From Drancourtella massiliensis (GTDB lineage: Bacteria; Bacillota; Clostridia; Lachnospirales; Lachnospiraceae), in contig NZ_JACJKH010000013.1 of the NCBI RefSeq assembly GCF_016900655.1, forward strand, positions 31,689-95,688: a stretch of 64,000 nt of DNA. The letters run 5' to 3'. Below are positions 1 to 9,856 of this stretch, one piece after another (positions within the stretch are counted from its first letter, which is position 1; each line of letters starts with the position of its first letter). Made by a program: the position numbers and the translations under genes. The notes under the pieces were generated by a model. It saw nothing but the letters and a program-made list of their open reading frames with translations. It did not search any database and was not told the origin of the DNA.

Positions 1-910
1 TATTTCGATACGATAATTTATTCACGAAGATTTTTGAATAAAGAGAATCATACACTTTTTTTTCATATATGGATGATAATACACTTTCTAATTTAAATAC
101 GCCCTCATTTGTTTTAGGTACAGTATCAATAAGTGTTTTCACTTCTGGTATATCCTCATAAAGGACTGCCATAATACAATCGATAAGTAAATAGCATATA
201 AATACCTTTTCCTGTTCTGCATACGATATAAGAATATCTTTTATTCCTCCTAAAAACGGATGTCTGGGGGTACAAGCCAAAAAGAATGTTGACCAAAGGC
301 CCTTACATACATGATATTGTTCCCCAAGGCCATGTTTTATAGTGAAAAAACTATTCCTGCAAATATTTAATTTATCTATAGAACCCTGCAATAAAACAGT
401 CGAATCAATCCATATCCCTCCCTTTTCGTACAAAATGGACATTCTAAGGATATCAGAAAAATGTGTTATAGAAATCTTCCCATTAATCATTTTATTCTGA
501 ATGATATCTGAAATAGAAATATATTGATTAAAGTTTGCTTTATCCAAAATATATACTGGATGCTTTCCACAATTAATCCTAATGCTATTAATGCATAACT
601 TCACAATTTCTGGAGCGGCCTCTATCCCCTGCCACCAAAAAATCCAAATAGGTGCATTATCGGCAATACCAGATTTCTTCCAACTATGAAATTTATTTTT
701 GCACCTTTCAATATCATCAGAATATTTGTTCCTAATAATGTGCTTTACATACTCATGTTTTGTATAATCTGCTTTTCTTCCCAAATATCCTCTTGATCTT
801 AAAATTACATCACTTTGAAAATCCAGTAAACCCATCTTGAATCCGAATTCTTTTGTTAATATTAAACTATTTCTCAAACCTGTAGTGAATTTTTGTATTT
901 TTTTCATCAT
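1..910 (-). CDS. Capsular polysaccharide synthesis-type glycosyltransferase, C-terminus cut off by window edge
   Basis: Open frame of 303 codons from ATG at 910, preceded by AAGGAT, running off the left end, so the C-terminus is missing. The protein has the marks of the Caps_synth / GT32-like family: a PIWIFWWQG block near residue 75, an ILRMSILYEKGGIWID stretch, and an acidic pair region typical of nucleotide-sugar-binding GT-A enzymes (KGGIWIDSTVLL). It is probably a cytoplasmic glycosyltransferase adding one sugar to the lipid-linked EPS repeat unit. It lies 32 bp downstream of the flippase gene in the same operon and shares its AT-rich composition. Donor and acceptor cannot be told from sequence. 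Confidence 0.8.
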   Translation of the reverse strand, partial: MMKKIQKFTTGLRNSLILTKEFGFKMGLLDFQSDVILRSRGYLGRKADYTKHEYVKHIIRNKYSDDIERCKNKFHSWKKSGIADNAPIWIFWWQGIEAAPEIVKLCINSIRINCGKHPVYILDKANFNQYISISDIIQNKMINGKISITHFSDILRMSILYEKGGIWIDSTVLLQGSIDKLNICRNSFFTIKHGLGEQYHVCKGLWSTFFLACTPRHPFLGGIKDILISYAEQEKVFICYLLIDCIMAVLYEDIPEVKTLIDTVPKTNEGVFKLESVLSSIYEKKVYDSLYSKIFVNKLSYRN

Positions 911-942
911 TAAATTTATCCTTACATAAAGTAGCTAAATAA

Positions 943-2469
943 TTAATTTAACCTTCCGATCATACGTTTTACTAGCTGAACAGTTTCTTTAAATTCGGTA
1001 TTACGATAATAAATAAGCAGATATAAAATATTTGAAATAACTGCACATACTATGGCTTTCAAAAAGAGAAAGATAAATCCTCCGTCTGGCAAGAAATTAC
1101 AAACTGTATATGTGATCAATGCCACAACAGCAGTAATGCTAATATGCTTAAATAAGCTTGGAAGATAATCTTTCATCGACCTCTTGAACACTGTACAAAA
1201 TACATTGTATATGCACCAAGGTGTACCAACACATACCATACTTATTACAGTAGAAAGTATCACACCATATAATCCCCAAAACTGAACAGTAATAAGATTG
1301 AGCGTGAGATTAGTTAATGCAGTAACAAGCGGGCGAAACCTGTCTTCATGCCAAATTCCAGCTGAATCTTTGTAAAGATTATACAAACAATTTAATTCAT
1401 ATACATAGAAGTAAACGCAAAAACATATCACTATAGAGAATGATAAAGTATTCTCTTGGCCTACCCAAATAGTCATAAATGGTTGATATAACACCAAAAA
1501 ACAGCAAACACAAACCCCAGCAAGCCAATTAACAATAAACGTAAATATCTGAAAATCATGATAATTCTTGTCTGAAGTTTCAGTAATTATACTGTTACCT
1601 ATACCAGCAGTACATGAATTAAAAATAATACTAACAAAACCCATAATTGCGGAAAGAATATAATAATAGTTGTTATATTGCGCTAAAACAACTAATCCAA
1701 GGAATGCTGAGATTACAATTGAATCCGCAGAATTTACAACAACTCCTCCAATTTTTGCCGTAAAAAGATCTCTTACCTTTTGATTGATATCCATAACTGA
1801 CTTTTTATCTAATTTACCAACGGCTTGATATTTTGGATACAACTTATTTGTTATAATAGCTGTTACAATATTTATCATACTCTGTGATAATAAAGCTATA
1901 CACAGATAAAGATAGTAATTTCTGAAAACAAAAAGAATAGCCGCTTGCAAAATATATTGAAAAGTTCCAATAAACAAGTTAACCTTACTTTGAATATCGG
2001 TCCGTTGATGAGCTACAACTAAACAATTTTTATATGCAAATAACCAATAAGAAAATACCGTGGCAAAAAGATTCAAAATATATAGTACATAAACATTTAT
2101 ATTTGCAGGTACTTCTCCAGAGATCAAATCAGGGAGAAATGGCATAATGACAAGTCCTAGAAACAAAATTACAGTTCCTATCACTCTATAATATATTTTG
2201 TAGAGTCTCATTAGAGCACAAATGCGTTCAGTGTCATCTTCTACTATAGGTTTATACATACTGAAGGTCATAGCTGATCCTACACCCAGTTCTGTAAGGT
2301 TCAGAACCTGTAAAATGGATGTAAAGAGACTATTTAACCCCAAATACTCCATACCCAGCGTATAAATCATAACTGTACGAATCACAAAAGGACAGATAGT
2401 TTGATATAATCTAAGAAGTGTTCCAAACACAATATTCCTAGATGCATTTTTGGTTCTACTTATCTTCAC
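943..2469 (-). CDS. Polysaccharide flippase (Wzx / MOP superfamily)
   Basis: This is a 508-aa polytopic membrane protein with about 12-14 hydrophobic segments, starting SRTKNASRNIVFGTLLRLYQ, typical of Gram-positive Wzx-like exporters of the MOP superfamily. It should flip undecaprenyl-linked repeat units across the membrane. An in-frame ATG exists at 2487, but GGAGG at 2480-2484 lies inside that extension, 10 nt before a GTG at 2469, so GTG 2469 is the better start. It sits between the terminal glycosyltransferase and an acyltransferase in the AT-rich distal half of the EPS operon. Together with the polymerase upstream it makes this a Wzx/Wzy-type system. Confidence 0.88.
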   Translation of the reverse strand: MKISRTKNASRNIVFGTLLRLYQTICPFVIRTVMIYTLGMEYLGLNSLFTSILQVLNLTELGVGSAMTFSMYKPIVEDDTERICALMRLYKIYYRVIGTVILFLGLVIMPFLPDLISGEVPANINVYVLYILNLFATVFSYWLFAYKNCLVVAHQRTDIQSKVNLFIGTFQYILQAAILFVFRNYYLYLCIALLSQSMINIVTAIITNKLYPKYQAVGKLDKKSVMDINQKVRDLFTAKIGGVVVNSADSIVISAFLGLVVLAQYNNYYYILSAIMGFVSIIFNSCTAGIGNSIITETSDKNYHDFQIFTFIVNWLAGVCVCCFLVLYQPFMTIWVGQENTLSFSIVICFCVYFYVYELNCLYNLYKDSAGIWHEDRFRPLVTALTNLTLNLITVQFWGLYGVILSTVISMVCVGTPWCIYNVFCTVFKRSMKDYLPSLFKHISITAVVALITYTVCNFLPDGGFIFLFLKAIVCAVISNILYLLIYYRNTEFKETVQLVKRMIGRLN

Positions 2470-2547
2470 CGAACAATAACCTCCCATTCAAAGAGCGTGT
2501 ATAAATGGCGGTCGCTAATGTCTCCATACAGAAATTAGCAATAACCG

Positions 2548-3552
2548 TTATTTACAATGTGTAATAGGCAATCTTTTATTAATAGTTTTATAAAAGAACG
2601 AAAGCGTCTCATTCAACAAAATTGCTATAGCTAGAGAAACAATTAACGAAATAAAAAAAGCAAACAAATCATTGGATGTTACACGATTCAATATTATTCC
2701 AATTACTCTTGTATGAACCAGATAAAATTCCCATGAATATTTACCAATAAATTCTAATCCCTTAAAAGTGACCTTTTTTCTATAAGCACCCCATATAATT
2801 ATAAAAACAAACAATATACCACTTATAGAATCAGAAACAAACCTTTGCCACCTAAAAATAGAGCCTAAAATGCTAAAACAAAATAAAAGTATTGGAATTA
2901 TAACCCAAGTCTTATTTGCAATTCGTGACATTCTCATCATAATTGTGTCTTGATATTTTGCAAATACAACACCCATACCAAATAAAAAAGCTGTGTTATA
3001 CCACATGATTTGCTGTCCAAATAAAATACACACGGCAGCAAATAAAGCTTCCGCAATAAAAATGATATATTCTGTTTTTAATCTAAAATATTCTGATACA
3101 TAGAATATAATATAATTAAAAACAACGGCCGCGAAAAACCAATCTTGTATAAACCAGACAGCTTCTTGACAACTAACTAATAAGGTTCTTCCTGCTAACA
3201 TTCCAAACACAAAAACAACCACGCATCTTGGGACAAACAATCTCTGAAATTTTTTTATCCAAAAATTCCTTTTCCATTTTTCCTTTTTTAATTCAACCTG
3301 CCTTTGTGTGACATACCCTGAAATAAACAAAAATAAAGCAACACCTAAAAATCCGAGAAACGAGTGGCTATTATATATTGAATATCTAATTTGTCCAAAA
3401 TGGTGAATATATACCATTAATATTGCTAATCCCTTTAATGACCCTGTTTGTTTAATCGATAAAAACTCGGTATTATTTAAAGTTATGATATACTTGGATA
3501 CTAATAATGTAACAAAAACAATTAGCATTATTAGCAAAACAACATCGTCCAT
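2548..3552 (-). CDS. Membrane O-acyltransferase (acyltransferase 3 family)
   Basis: A 334-aa protein with about ten transmembrane segments. It shows the family's N-terminal signature of a basic or polar residue run followed by a catalytic-type His in SLKGLAILMVYIHHFGQI, and a second block around FIGKYSWEFYLVHT. Family members transfer acetyl or other acyl groups onto extracytoplasmic sugars, so the likely role is decoration of the EPS repeat unit. It lies between the pyruvyltransferase and the flippase. It is one of three such acyltransferases in the operon, which suggests a heavily acylated polymer. The acyl donor and target sugar are not predictable. Confidence 0.85.
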   Translation of the reverse strand: MDDVVLLIMLIVFVTLLVSKYIITLNNTEFLSIKQTGSLKGLAILMVYIHHFGQIRYSIYNSHSFLGFLGVALFLFISGYVTQRQVELKKEKWKRNFWIKKFQRLFVPRCVVVFVFGMLAGRTLLVSCQEAVWFIQDWFFAAVVFNYIIFYVSEYFRLKTEYIIFIAEALFAAVCILFGQQIMWYNTAFLFGMGVVFAKYQDTIMMRMSRIANKTWVIIPILLFCFSILGSIFRWQRFVSDSISGILFVFIIIWGAYRKKVTFKGLEFIGKYSWEFYLVHTRVIGIILNRVTSNDLFAFFISLIVSLAIAILLNETLSFFYKTINKRLPITHCK

Positions 3553-3561
3553 TATTCGTCC

Positions 3562-4611
3562 TCAACTTTTAAGCATATTTTTTAGAATTTTAATAGATTC
3601 ATTTTTACGTTTATTCAATTCATGATCTATAGCCTCATAATTTATAGAATCAAATTCAATTGCCGGATTTCTTGCACTCTTCGGATCTATATTTAGTATT
3701 TGGTACAATGTATTAAAACGACTTTCCATTGAAAATCTCTGGCCCTTGCGAGGATAATTTCTAAATTGAACATGCGCAAGTATTGCAAAAATAGATCCAT
3801 GATAGGAATCAGTAAATACAAAACTAGAATGTTGAATTATATATATAAATTCATCTGGTGAAGTATAATACCATTTAGTACCCTTTTTTAAATCAATGAT
3901 TTTATATCCTTGAATAGAAGCCCACCTATTTATCTCATTATCGTATGAGTTTTCTCCAAGGAAATATTTAACTATATATTTGTCTGGAAGTTTTAGCTCT
4001 GGTTTACAAGCTATTTCTTTCCAATAGTTCCTGTCAACTATCAAGGTTGGATCGAGTATTACTGGCACCTCTCTATCACAAAGCTGCATCATAATCTTAG
4101 CGCCTTCATATTCTCTCAAAGTAATTTTATCAATTCCATTTAAATAATTTTTAAAAAGTTCTCTCTTGTTTTCTGGTATAGTATCCACTGCAAAACTTGC
4201 TGCAATTGACATCCTTTTTTCTTTTTGTATAAATGTCAGGAAATTAATATCTGTAACCCAAGCGGATAAAGGATTCCAAACTTGATCACTACCAGCAATC
4301 ACAATATCAAATCTTTGTTCGATTTCATCATTATTCATCCCTGAATATATTTCTCTATGATAAAACGAAATATATTTATTATTAAAATGTTCAAAAGCAC
4401 GTTCTCTTTTTTGTTCTTGTCTAACTTCTTTAATATGTATTACGGATTTAATAGAACATTTTATTAATGGGATCACTCCGTGATCCGGTCTCCTTATCCG
4501 AAAAGTTTCTACCTCATATCCATTCTCTTGTAATATTTTCTGTACTGCCAGATTTTGTAGTCTTTGTCCATAATTTGTTCCATCTGTAAATGTCACTATT
4601 CCTGCTCTCAT
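3562..4611 (-). CDS. Polysaccharide pyruvyl transferase family protein
   Basis: A 349-aa soluble protein starting MRAGIVTFTDGTNYGQRLQN, the characteristic N-terminus of the polysaccharide pyruvyl transferase family (PF04230, WcaK/CsaB relatives). It also has the conserved VIAGSDQVWNP motif near residue 105 and TDSYHGSIFAI near residue 270. Members attach a pyruvate ketal from phosphoenolpyruvate to a sugar, adding negative charge. Some members in such clusters are less well characterised, so the reaction is inferred from the family. It is separated by 3 bp from the polymerase gene upstream and by 9 bp from the acyltransferase downstream. Confidence 0.87.
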   Translation of the reverse strand: MRAGIVTFTDGTNYGQRLQNLAVQKILQENGYEVETFRIRRPDHGVIPLIKCSIKSVIHIKEVRQEQKRERAFEHFNNKYISFYHREIYSGMNNDEIEQRFDIVIAGSDQVWNPLSAWVTDINFLTFIQKEKRMSIAASFAVDTIPENKRELFKNYLNGIDKITLREYEGAKIMMQLCDREVPVILDPTLIVDRNYWKEIACKPELKLPDKYIVKYFLGENSYDNEINRWASIQGYKIIDLKKGTKWYYTSPDEFIYIIQHSSFVFTDSYHGSIFAILAHVQFRNYPRKGQRFSMESRFNTLYQILNIDPKSARNPAIEFDSINYEAIDHELNKRKNESIKILKNMLKS

Positions 4612-4614
4612 ATT

Positions 4615-5910
4615 TTAATACCTTTCTATTCGTTTTTCTTTGAGATCCCTTGCAAATCGAATTGGCAGTAATGACATTATGGCCCATAGCGCAACGATAT
4701 TGTCATATGCAACTTGGCAATAAACGCCAAGGAATATATAATAGGCAACTATGATCATAAATCCTACTAAATTTATTCTTCTAAAAATTGTTTTTGTAAG
4801 TATAAAAGCATTTAAAAGTACCCATGCTAAAACAAACCAAATGCCTCCAAGGCAAATCAATGTTCCTATACTACCCTGACCAAAATGTCTGAATCCGAGC
4901 GCACCACCAGAATATATAAAATAATTTCCAAATCCTCTTCCTAAACACCAGCCATCGTAATTGTTTAGTCCATATAAAATTATTGCAAAACGCTCATCGC
5001 TTCCATTAGCAGATAATCCCATATCCATTGCGCTTGATGCCATATCTAATTTATCTAATATATTATCATCAATAAACTCCTGTACCCATATATTCCGATT
5101 GTATAAAATATATATTATAAATAGTATTCCTATGGCTAGGACTATATATTTCATAATTGTTTTATCTGGAATTCTCATCTCACTCGCATCTATCCCAATC
5201 GAAAGTATGTATAATATAAAAGCCAAAGGGAGTAAAAAGAAAAAAGCCTGGTTATAGTTTTCAATGGAAATATAGCAACCAAAAATAACATTTAACAAAA
5301 TATATATAAACAAAATATTTTTTCTACTTTTTCTTACAACATACTTCCAATAGGTTAGATTATATAACACCACAAAGACCAGAAATAATGATAATTGATG
5401 AGTCCCACTATACCCTAGTAATCCTGCAATCAAATCCTCATACATTGGATTTATAGTTCCAGCTGCATTTCTTCCCACCATAAATCCATTGCCTTGTAGC
5501 TGAATCATGAGAACAATAACATTTAATAGATAATATCCATTTATCAAATAAAATGCTTTTTTCATCATACCAAAAAATTCTTTTGAATAATTCTCAATAA
5601 AATATCCAATAAATAAAACTGACAAAATAGGATAAAGAAGTATGGCAATATTACTTCTTATATTCCCTGGTGAACCGCCTAGCAAAAGTATATTAATGAG
5701 GAAAAGAAATACTAACAATCCTAATAGCAATATTTCTACACTATTAGACATAAATTTATATATATGTTTTATGACCGTGACACCAATTAAGGCTGTAAGT
5801 AATTTATTACCTATCTGTTCATATCCATTAAACTTCAAAAAAACAAGTTGCATAATAATAAGAAATACAATAAATAAATCTAAGTTTTTTCGAATCCTTA
5901 AATTTAGCAT
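4615..5910 (-). CDS. O-antigen/EPS polymerase (Wzy-like membrane protein)
   Basis: A 431-aa membrane protein with about 10-12 transmembrane helices and a long extracytoplasmic loop (roughly residues 270-340, containing DERFAIILYGLNNYDGWCLGRG). This topology and loop are typical of Wzy polymerases and O-antigen ligase-like proteins, whose sequences diverge strongly. The product should polymerise flipped repeat units on the outer face of the membrane. It is the only plausible polymerase in the visible operon. Assignment rests on topology and context rather than on a conserved catalytic motif. Confidence 0.75.
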   Translation of the reverse strand: MLNLRIRKNLDLFIVFLIIMQLVFLKFNGYEQIGNKLLTALIGVTVIKHIYKFMSNSVEILLLGLLVFLFLINILLLGGSPGNIRSNIAILLYPILSVLFIGYFIENYSKEFFGMMKKAFYLINGYYLLNVIVLMIQLQGNGFMVGRNAAGTINPMYEDLIAGLLGYSGTHQLSLFLVFVVLYNLTYWKYVVRKSRKNILFIYILLNVIFGCYISIENYNQAFFFLLPLAFILYILSIGIDASEMRIPDKTIMKYIVLAIGILFIIYILYNRNIWVQEFIDDNILDKLDMASSAMDMGLSANGSDERFAIILYGLNNYDGWCLGRGFGNYFIYSGGALGFRHFGQGSIGTLICLGGIWFVLAWVLLNAFILTKTIFRRINLVGFMIIVAYYIFLGVYCQVAYDNIVALWAIMSLLPIRFARDLKEKRIERY

Positions 5911-5957
5911 TCTTTGTTACTCCTCTATACTTTACTATATCAAATTATTACTAAATA

Positions 5958-7277
5958 TCATCCTGGTATTTTGTTGTATTTATATAATATTCTCAAAACA
6001 TACAGCAACGGGTAATTGTACAACTTAATATTTATAATATTTTTAACATATGATTTCCGGTGGCCTTCTAATCTTGAAATGTGAACAATGTCATTATTTT
6101 TCTCCAAATACATAGGCCCATAATTTTGACTTTTTCGAAAATTATTAATCATTTTTCTTACGCAATCCGGATATCTCAACAAATCCATAAGTTCTTTTTC
6201 ATTATTAAAAACAATTCCTGATAATCTTTTTTCTATCTGATCCGTAATATTCCCACTTATTCTATTTGTTAAAATAAAAGCATTAGCAGATAGACTTTCA
6301 TATAATGTATATGAATATGTTTCTGGCCATTTTGCCCACAACAGGACTAAATGTATTCCCGTATTCCGTAACGCTTCTGTCATTACATTTAAATTTGATG
6401 AAGAATATTTAATTTTTACTTTTTCCATATTTTCATACATATCATCTGAACTGTTAAAAACTATAAATTCATATTGATCAGTATCTTTATATTTTCGTAC
6501 AATATCTTTCCAAACATCCCATCCCTTGTGTTCAGCCGGCATACCTAAAAAACCAATTTTAATGTTCTGGTTAGGCGGAATCTGGGACAGATTTCCTGTA
6601 TATTTTCCAATTTCTTTCTGATGTAAAATTACAATAGTTCTACTTTTAAATTGTGGATATGTTATTAACCATATTTGTCTCACAATTTCTGATGGAGCAA
6701 TTACTGTAATTCTGTTTATATATGAAAACAGAAAATTTCTTATCTCTTGTGTACGATTTCGGCTCCTTTTGTAGAAAGCACAATCACTACATTTGGATTC
6801 ACTAATTCCGCTTGGCCCACAATATTCTTTATTGCTATCTAATAATGTATAATTCCAACAAATAGTATAATAGTCATGCAAAAAGACTTTAACGGGTGCA
6901 TAAGACACATGTTCCAGTAATTTATACAAATGTTTAATTTTTATATAGAGAAAATGATGAAAGTGAATATCTAAGAGTATTTTATTGTCATTATTAAATT
7001 TATATAACAGGTTAATTATTTGCTCGATTGTATAAATACCTTGATAATTACCATCGATAACAAGTCCATAGTAGCAAAAGGCCGTTATTCTCTCTTTAAA
7101 TAAATATTTTTTTACTATAAACAGATTAACATAACTGATATTCTGTTCGTTATACATTATCTGATGTTCCATAAGGACTTTTGCCATTCCACTTATACCT
7201 TTTAAATAATTAGCGAACGAAATTGACAAAACATATTTATCATTTTTAAGATCTATTTTTTTCATTGGTATTTTCAT
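5958..7277 (-). CDS. Glycosyltransferase, GT-B fold (GT4-like)
   Basis: A 439-aa soluble protein. The C-terminal half looks like a GT4 nucleotide-sugar domain: IKIGFLGMPAEHKGWDVW near residue 260, then a PETYSYTLYESLSANAF stretch matching the E-x7-E pattern of GT4 enzymes. The N-terminal half contains a Cys cluster (CGPSG..SKCSDCAFYK) often seen in polysaccharide GT4 proteins near their acceptor domain. The start at 7277 overlaps the stop of the upstream gene as ATGA, implying translational coupling; an upstream in-frame ATG at 7313 would lie well inside that gene. Predicted role: adds one sugar to the EPS repeat unit. Confidence 0.75.
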   Translation of the reverse strand: MKIPMKKIDLKNDKYVLSISFANYLKGISGMAKVLMEHQIMYNEQNISYVNLFIVKKYLFKERITAFCYYGLVIDGNYQGIYTIEQIINLLYKFNNDNKILLDIHFHHFLYIKIKHLYKLLEHVSYAPVKVFLHDYYTICWNYTLLDSNKEYCGPSGISESKCSDCAFYKRSRNRTQEIRNFLFSYINRITVIAPSEIVRQIWLITYPQFKSRTIVILHQKEIGKYTGNLSQIPPNQNIKIGFLGMPAEHKGWDVWKDIVRKYKDTDQYEFIVFNSSDDMYENMEKVKIKYSSSNLNVMTEALRNTGIHLVLLWAKWPETYSYTLYESLSANAFILTNRISGNITDQIEKRLSGIVFNNEKELMDLLRYPDCVRKMINNFRKSQNYGPMYLEKNNDIVHISRLEGHRKSYVKNIINIKLYNYPLLYVLRILYKYNKIPG

Positions 7278-8197
7278 AAACTCCCTGTTAAAGTCAATAT
7301 TACATGGAAACATTTCTGTTTAAATGACATTGCCCTCATGTCTGCAATTTTTAAATATCGAAATTTATTAAAAAAGTTTACTTTGTACTTTGCCATCACA
7401 TGCGTATATTCTACATATGACTGAGGACATGGTAAGGAACAATTCTTCATCACTTTAATCATTTCATTTGCTATATCTGCCGATGATTCTTTCGTTTTTT
7501 TAAAAATCCACGAAAGTCGTCCTTTCCAATTGTTTAATTCAGATAGACCAGCTCCCACTTTATTATCTTCATGCTGTCTGTACATAATTGATGGGATTTT
7601 ATCATATATTAATCTTCCGTAACATGATGCAATAAGAGCAACCCAATAATCATGCATAGGCTGCATATTCGGTGTTCCTATTGATGTAAGCAAAGTTTGT
7701 AAATCCCGATTCCAAACCATAGTACATCCAAAAATATCCGAACTTCTTGAAAGAATCTCTGTATATTCGTCTGCTATTTTTTCTCCCAGCAATTTCTCAC
7801 AAATAATATGTTGTGAGTCGTATACCGGAGTCAAATTGCTGCAATATGCGATAGGCAGGTTGTCAACTTCACTATTTTTTATCACACTTATTGCGCGAAT
7901 TAATTTATCAGGATACCAAATATCATCCTGATCCGCAAAGGCATAAAAATCTGCTATATTACAATGTTTTACCAAATGCATAAAACTTTTTGCAGGTTTA
8001 AGATTTTCACCTGAATAGTAATCCAAATTATACCTATTAGCATAATCCTCTAATATAGAAAGCGTACTGTCAGTAGATCCATCATCTCTAACTAGCACAT
8101 GAACATTACACTCCTTTTGATTAAATATACTATTAAGTTGCTCACTAATAAACTTTTCTCCATTATATGAAGACATTAAAACCTCGATATTATACAT
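7274..8197 (-). CDS. GT2 glycosyltransferase (rhamnosyltransferase-like)
   Basis: A 307-aa protein beginning MYNIEVLMSSYNGEKFISEQ. It has the GT2 pattern VRDDGSTDST around residues 37-46 and the FADQDDIWYPDKL motif near residue 90, a DxD-type block typical of rhamnosyltransferase-like GT2 enzymes in O-antigen and EPS loci. It is predicted to act in the cytoplasm on the lipid-linked repeat unit. Its stop overlaps the start of the next glycosyltransferase by 4 bp (ATGA). Rhamnose as the donor is only suggested by the motif flavour; no dTDP-rhamnose genes are in the window. Confidence 0.85.
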   Translation of the reverse strand: MYNIEVLMSSYNGEKFISEQLNSIFNQKECNVHVLVRDDGSTDSTLSILEDYANRYNLDYYSGENLKPAKSFMHLVKHCNIADFYAFADQDDIWYPDKLIRAISVIKNSEVDNLPIAYCSNLTPVYDSQHIICEKLLGEKIADEYTEILSRSSDIFGCTMVWNRDLQTLLTSIGTPNMQPMHDYWVALIASCYGRLIYDKIPSIMYRQHEDNKVGAGLSELNNWKGRLSWIFKKTKESSADIANEMIKVMKNCSLPCPQSYVEYTHVMAKYKVNFFNKFRYLKIADMRAMSFKQKCFHVILTLTGSL

Positions 8198-8214
8198 AGC
8201 TACCTTCTTTAATA

Positions 8215-9261
8215 TTATTCTGCAAACAAAAACAAAAATTCTGTTATTTTATTTTGAGGAAGATGCTTTTTAAATATATCTATAAACCAGATTATTATGA
8301 CACATAATATTATTGTCACCAATGTTAATATAGCACTCCCTAAGATTGTCTGTCGGATTACCTTGTATGTCGTGTTAATGTTTAAATGGCTTAATATAAT
8401 TTCTAAGCATTTAAAAAACACTCTTTTAATTGGTTCGTGACATGCCATAACTACTATAGATTTTCTTCCTAAATAAGTTATAACTTTATTCATGAAGCTT
8501 AAATGTTTTGCTATATCGAAAACTAACACAATTCCACAAATTCCAGAAATATAATACAGAAAATAGAAATTTCCAAAAAGTAAATTAAAAAGACTTACAT
8601 CACCATTAATTAAAGCAGTAAAAAAACCTGCTACTCCAGATAAAATAGTTATTATAATCCAATACTTTTCACATACTCTTTGCACGTTATTATATTTTTC
8701 CCATAAATCTCTAATACAGATTGCAATTAGCATCCATGTAGAAGCACATATACCTCTAGTAATCCATTCATAACAAAAAATATCGATATTAGATTTTGAA
8801 TAAGGCAATGAATGGAGCTCCACAATAATAATTAATATTATTATTGAAATTATTGTTATTTGCTTTGTTCTTTTCTTTAAATACGGAATTAATGATGCAA
8901 TAACCATATAAGCGAAAAAAAGAGTAGGAAGAAACCAAATCGGCCCCATATCAAGCTCCCTAAAGTATCGTTCAACAAATACCCAATACACAGTCAAAAT
9001 AATACGATACTCACAAAATGGAATAAATAATCTTTTTATCTTGCCGCTAACATACTTCTTATTTAGAATTGCACCCTCCCTATGTTTCTGTTTCCATATC
9101 AGCCATCCTGCAATAAAAAAGAATAATGGCATATGAAATGAATAAATCCACGTTATTAATGTTTCATTTTTAGAAACATGTCCAAGTACAACTAATATTA
9201 TTCCTATTCCTTTTGCCACATCGATCCAAGCTATTCTATCTTGCCTTAATCCGTCAATCAA
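8215..9261 (-). CDS. Membrane O-acyltransferase (acyltransferase 3 family)
   Basis: A 348-aa polytopic protein with the family signature RIAWIDVAKGIGIILVVLGH near the N-terminus, followed by SFHMPLFFFIAGWLIW. It resembles the WecH/OafA-type branch that acylates surface sugars. GGAGG at 9272-9276 is spaced 10 nt from a TTG codon at 9261, which I prefer over the in-frame TTG at 9288 that directly abuts the preceding stop. It follows the hexapeptide acyltransferase gene with a 27-bp gap. Likely role: extracytoplasmic acylation of the EPS. Confidence 0.82.
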   Translation of the reverse strand: MIDGLRQDRIAWIDVAKGIGIILVVLGHVSKNETLITWIYSFHMPLFFFIAGWLIWKQKHREGAILNKKYVSGKIKRLFIPFCEYRIILTVYWVFVERYFRELDMGPIWFLPTLFFAYMVIASLIPYLKKRTKQITIISIIILIIIVELHSLPYSKSNIDIFCYEWITRGICASTWMLIAICIRDLWEKYNNVQRVCEKYWIIITILSGVAGFFTALINGDVSLFNLLFGNFYFLYYISGICGIVLVFDIAKHLSFMNKVITYLGRKSIVVMACHEPIKRVFFKCLEIILSHLNINTTYKVIRQTILGSAILTLVTIILCVIIIWFIDIFKKHLPQNKITEFLFLFAE

Positions 9262-9288
9262 ACGTGTTGCACCTCCAGAGTCAAACAA

Positions 9289-9849
9289 TTATTTTCTATT
9301 ATATTTTACCATTTCCTCTACGGTACATGGCTCTCTCAATCCCATATCCAGATACGGCTTACTAAATGCAAGTAATTTCTGCTTTGATTCTTCATAATTT
9401 CCAATGACTTTTGCTGGAACTCCTGCAACAACACTGCCACTTGGAACATCCTTGGTAACAATTGCTCCTGCTGCCACAATACAGTTATCACCAATCGTAA
9501 CACCAAAATTAAGAATGACATCAGCACCTATGTAAACATTGTTTCCAATCTCAATTTTTCCATATCGGCACAAATATTGATCCGTATATTCTTCGTGATT
9601 AAAAACGGTGTTCAAAGCAGAATGTGTAATCAATCTCACGCCTGCCGATATAACCACATTATTATGTAAATGAACCAGAAATGGCTCAGCAGGCAAAATA
9701 TTGGACTGATAGTAACAGTCCTCCCCTATTTCAGCAAAAATCTTATGTTTTTTCATATAAGCCATTTTCTTCCATCCATCCCTAATAGACAGCATCCTAA
9801 ACTGACGCCAATACCGCCTAAATTTATCATAAATTATATACAGTTTCAT
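9289..9849 (-). CDS. Hexapeptide-repeat acyltransferase (WbbJ/LbH family)
   Basis: A 186-aa protein whose C-terminal half shows left-handed beta-helix hexapeptide periodicity ([20 protein letters not shown], then [30 protein letters not shown]). This ending is diagnostic of sugar and serine O-acetyltransferases of the LbH family. It probably uses acetyl-CoA to acetylate a sugar intermediate in the cytoplasm. It sits between a GT-like gene and a membrane acyltransferase, both of which concern EPS sugars. Confidence 0.88.
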   Translation of the reverse strand: MKLYIIYDKFRRYWRQFRMLSIRDGWKKMAYMKKHKIFAEIGEDCYYQSNILPAEPFLVHLHNNVVISAGVRLITHSALNTVFNHEEYTDQYLCRYGKIEIGNNVYIGADVILNFGVTIGDNCIVAAGAIVTKDVPSGSVVAGVPAKVIGNYEESKQKLLAFSKPYLDMGLREPCTVEEMVKYNRK

Positions 9850-9856
9850 GTTTACC

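Noticed and set aside
943..2487. ATG 2487 as flippase start
   Set aside because: The GGAGG ribosome site lies inside this extension and is spaced correctly for GTG 2469.
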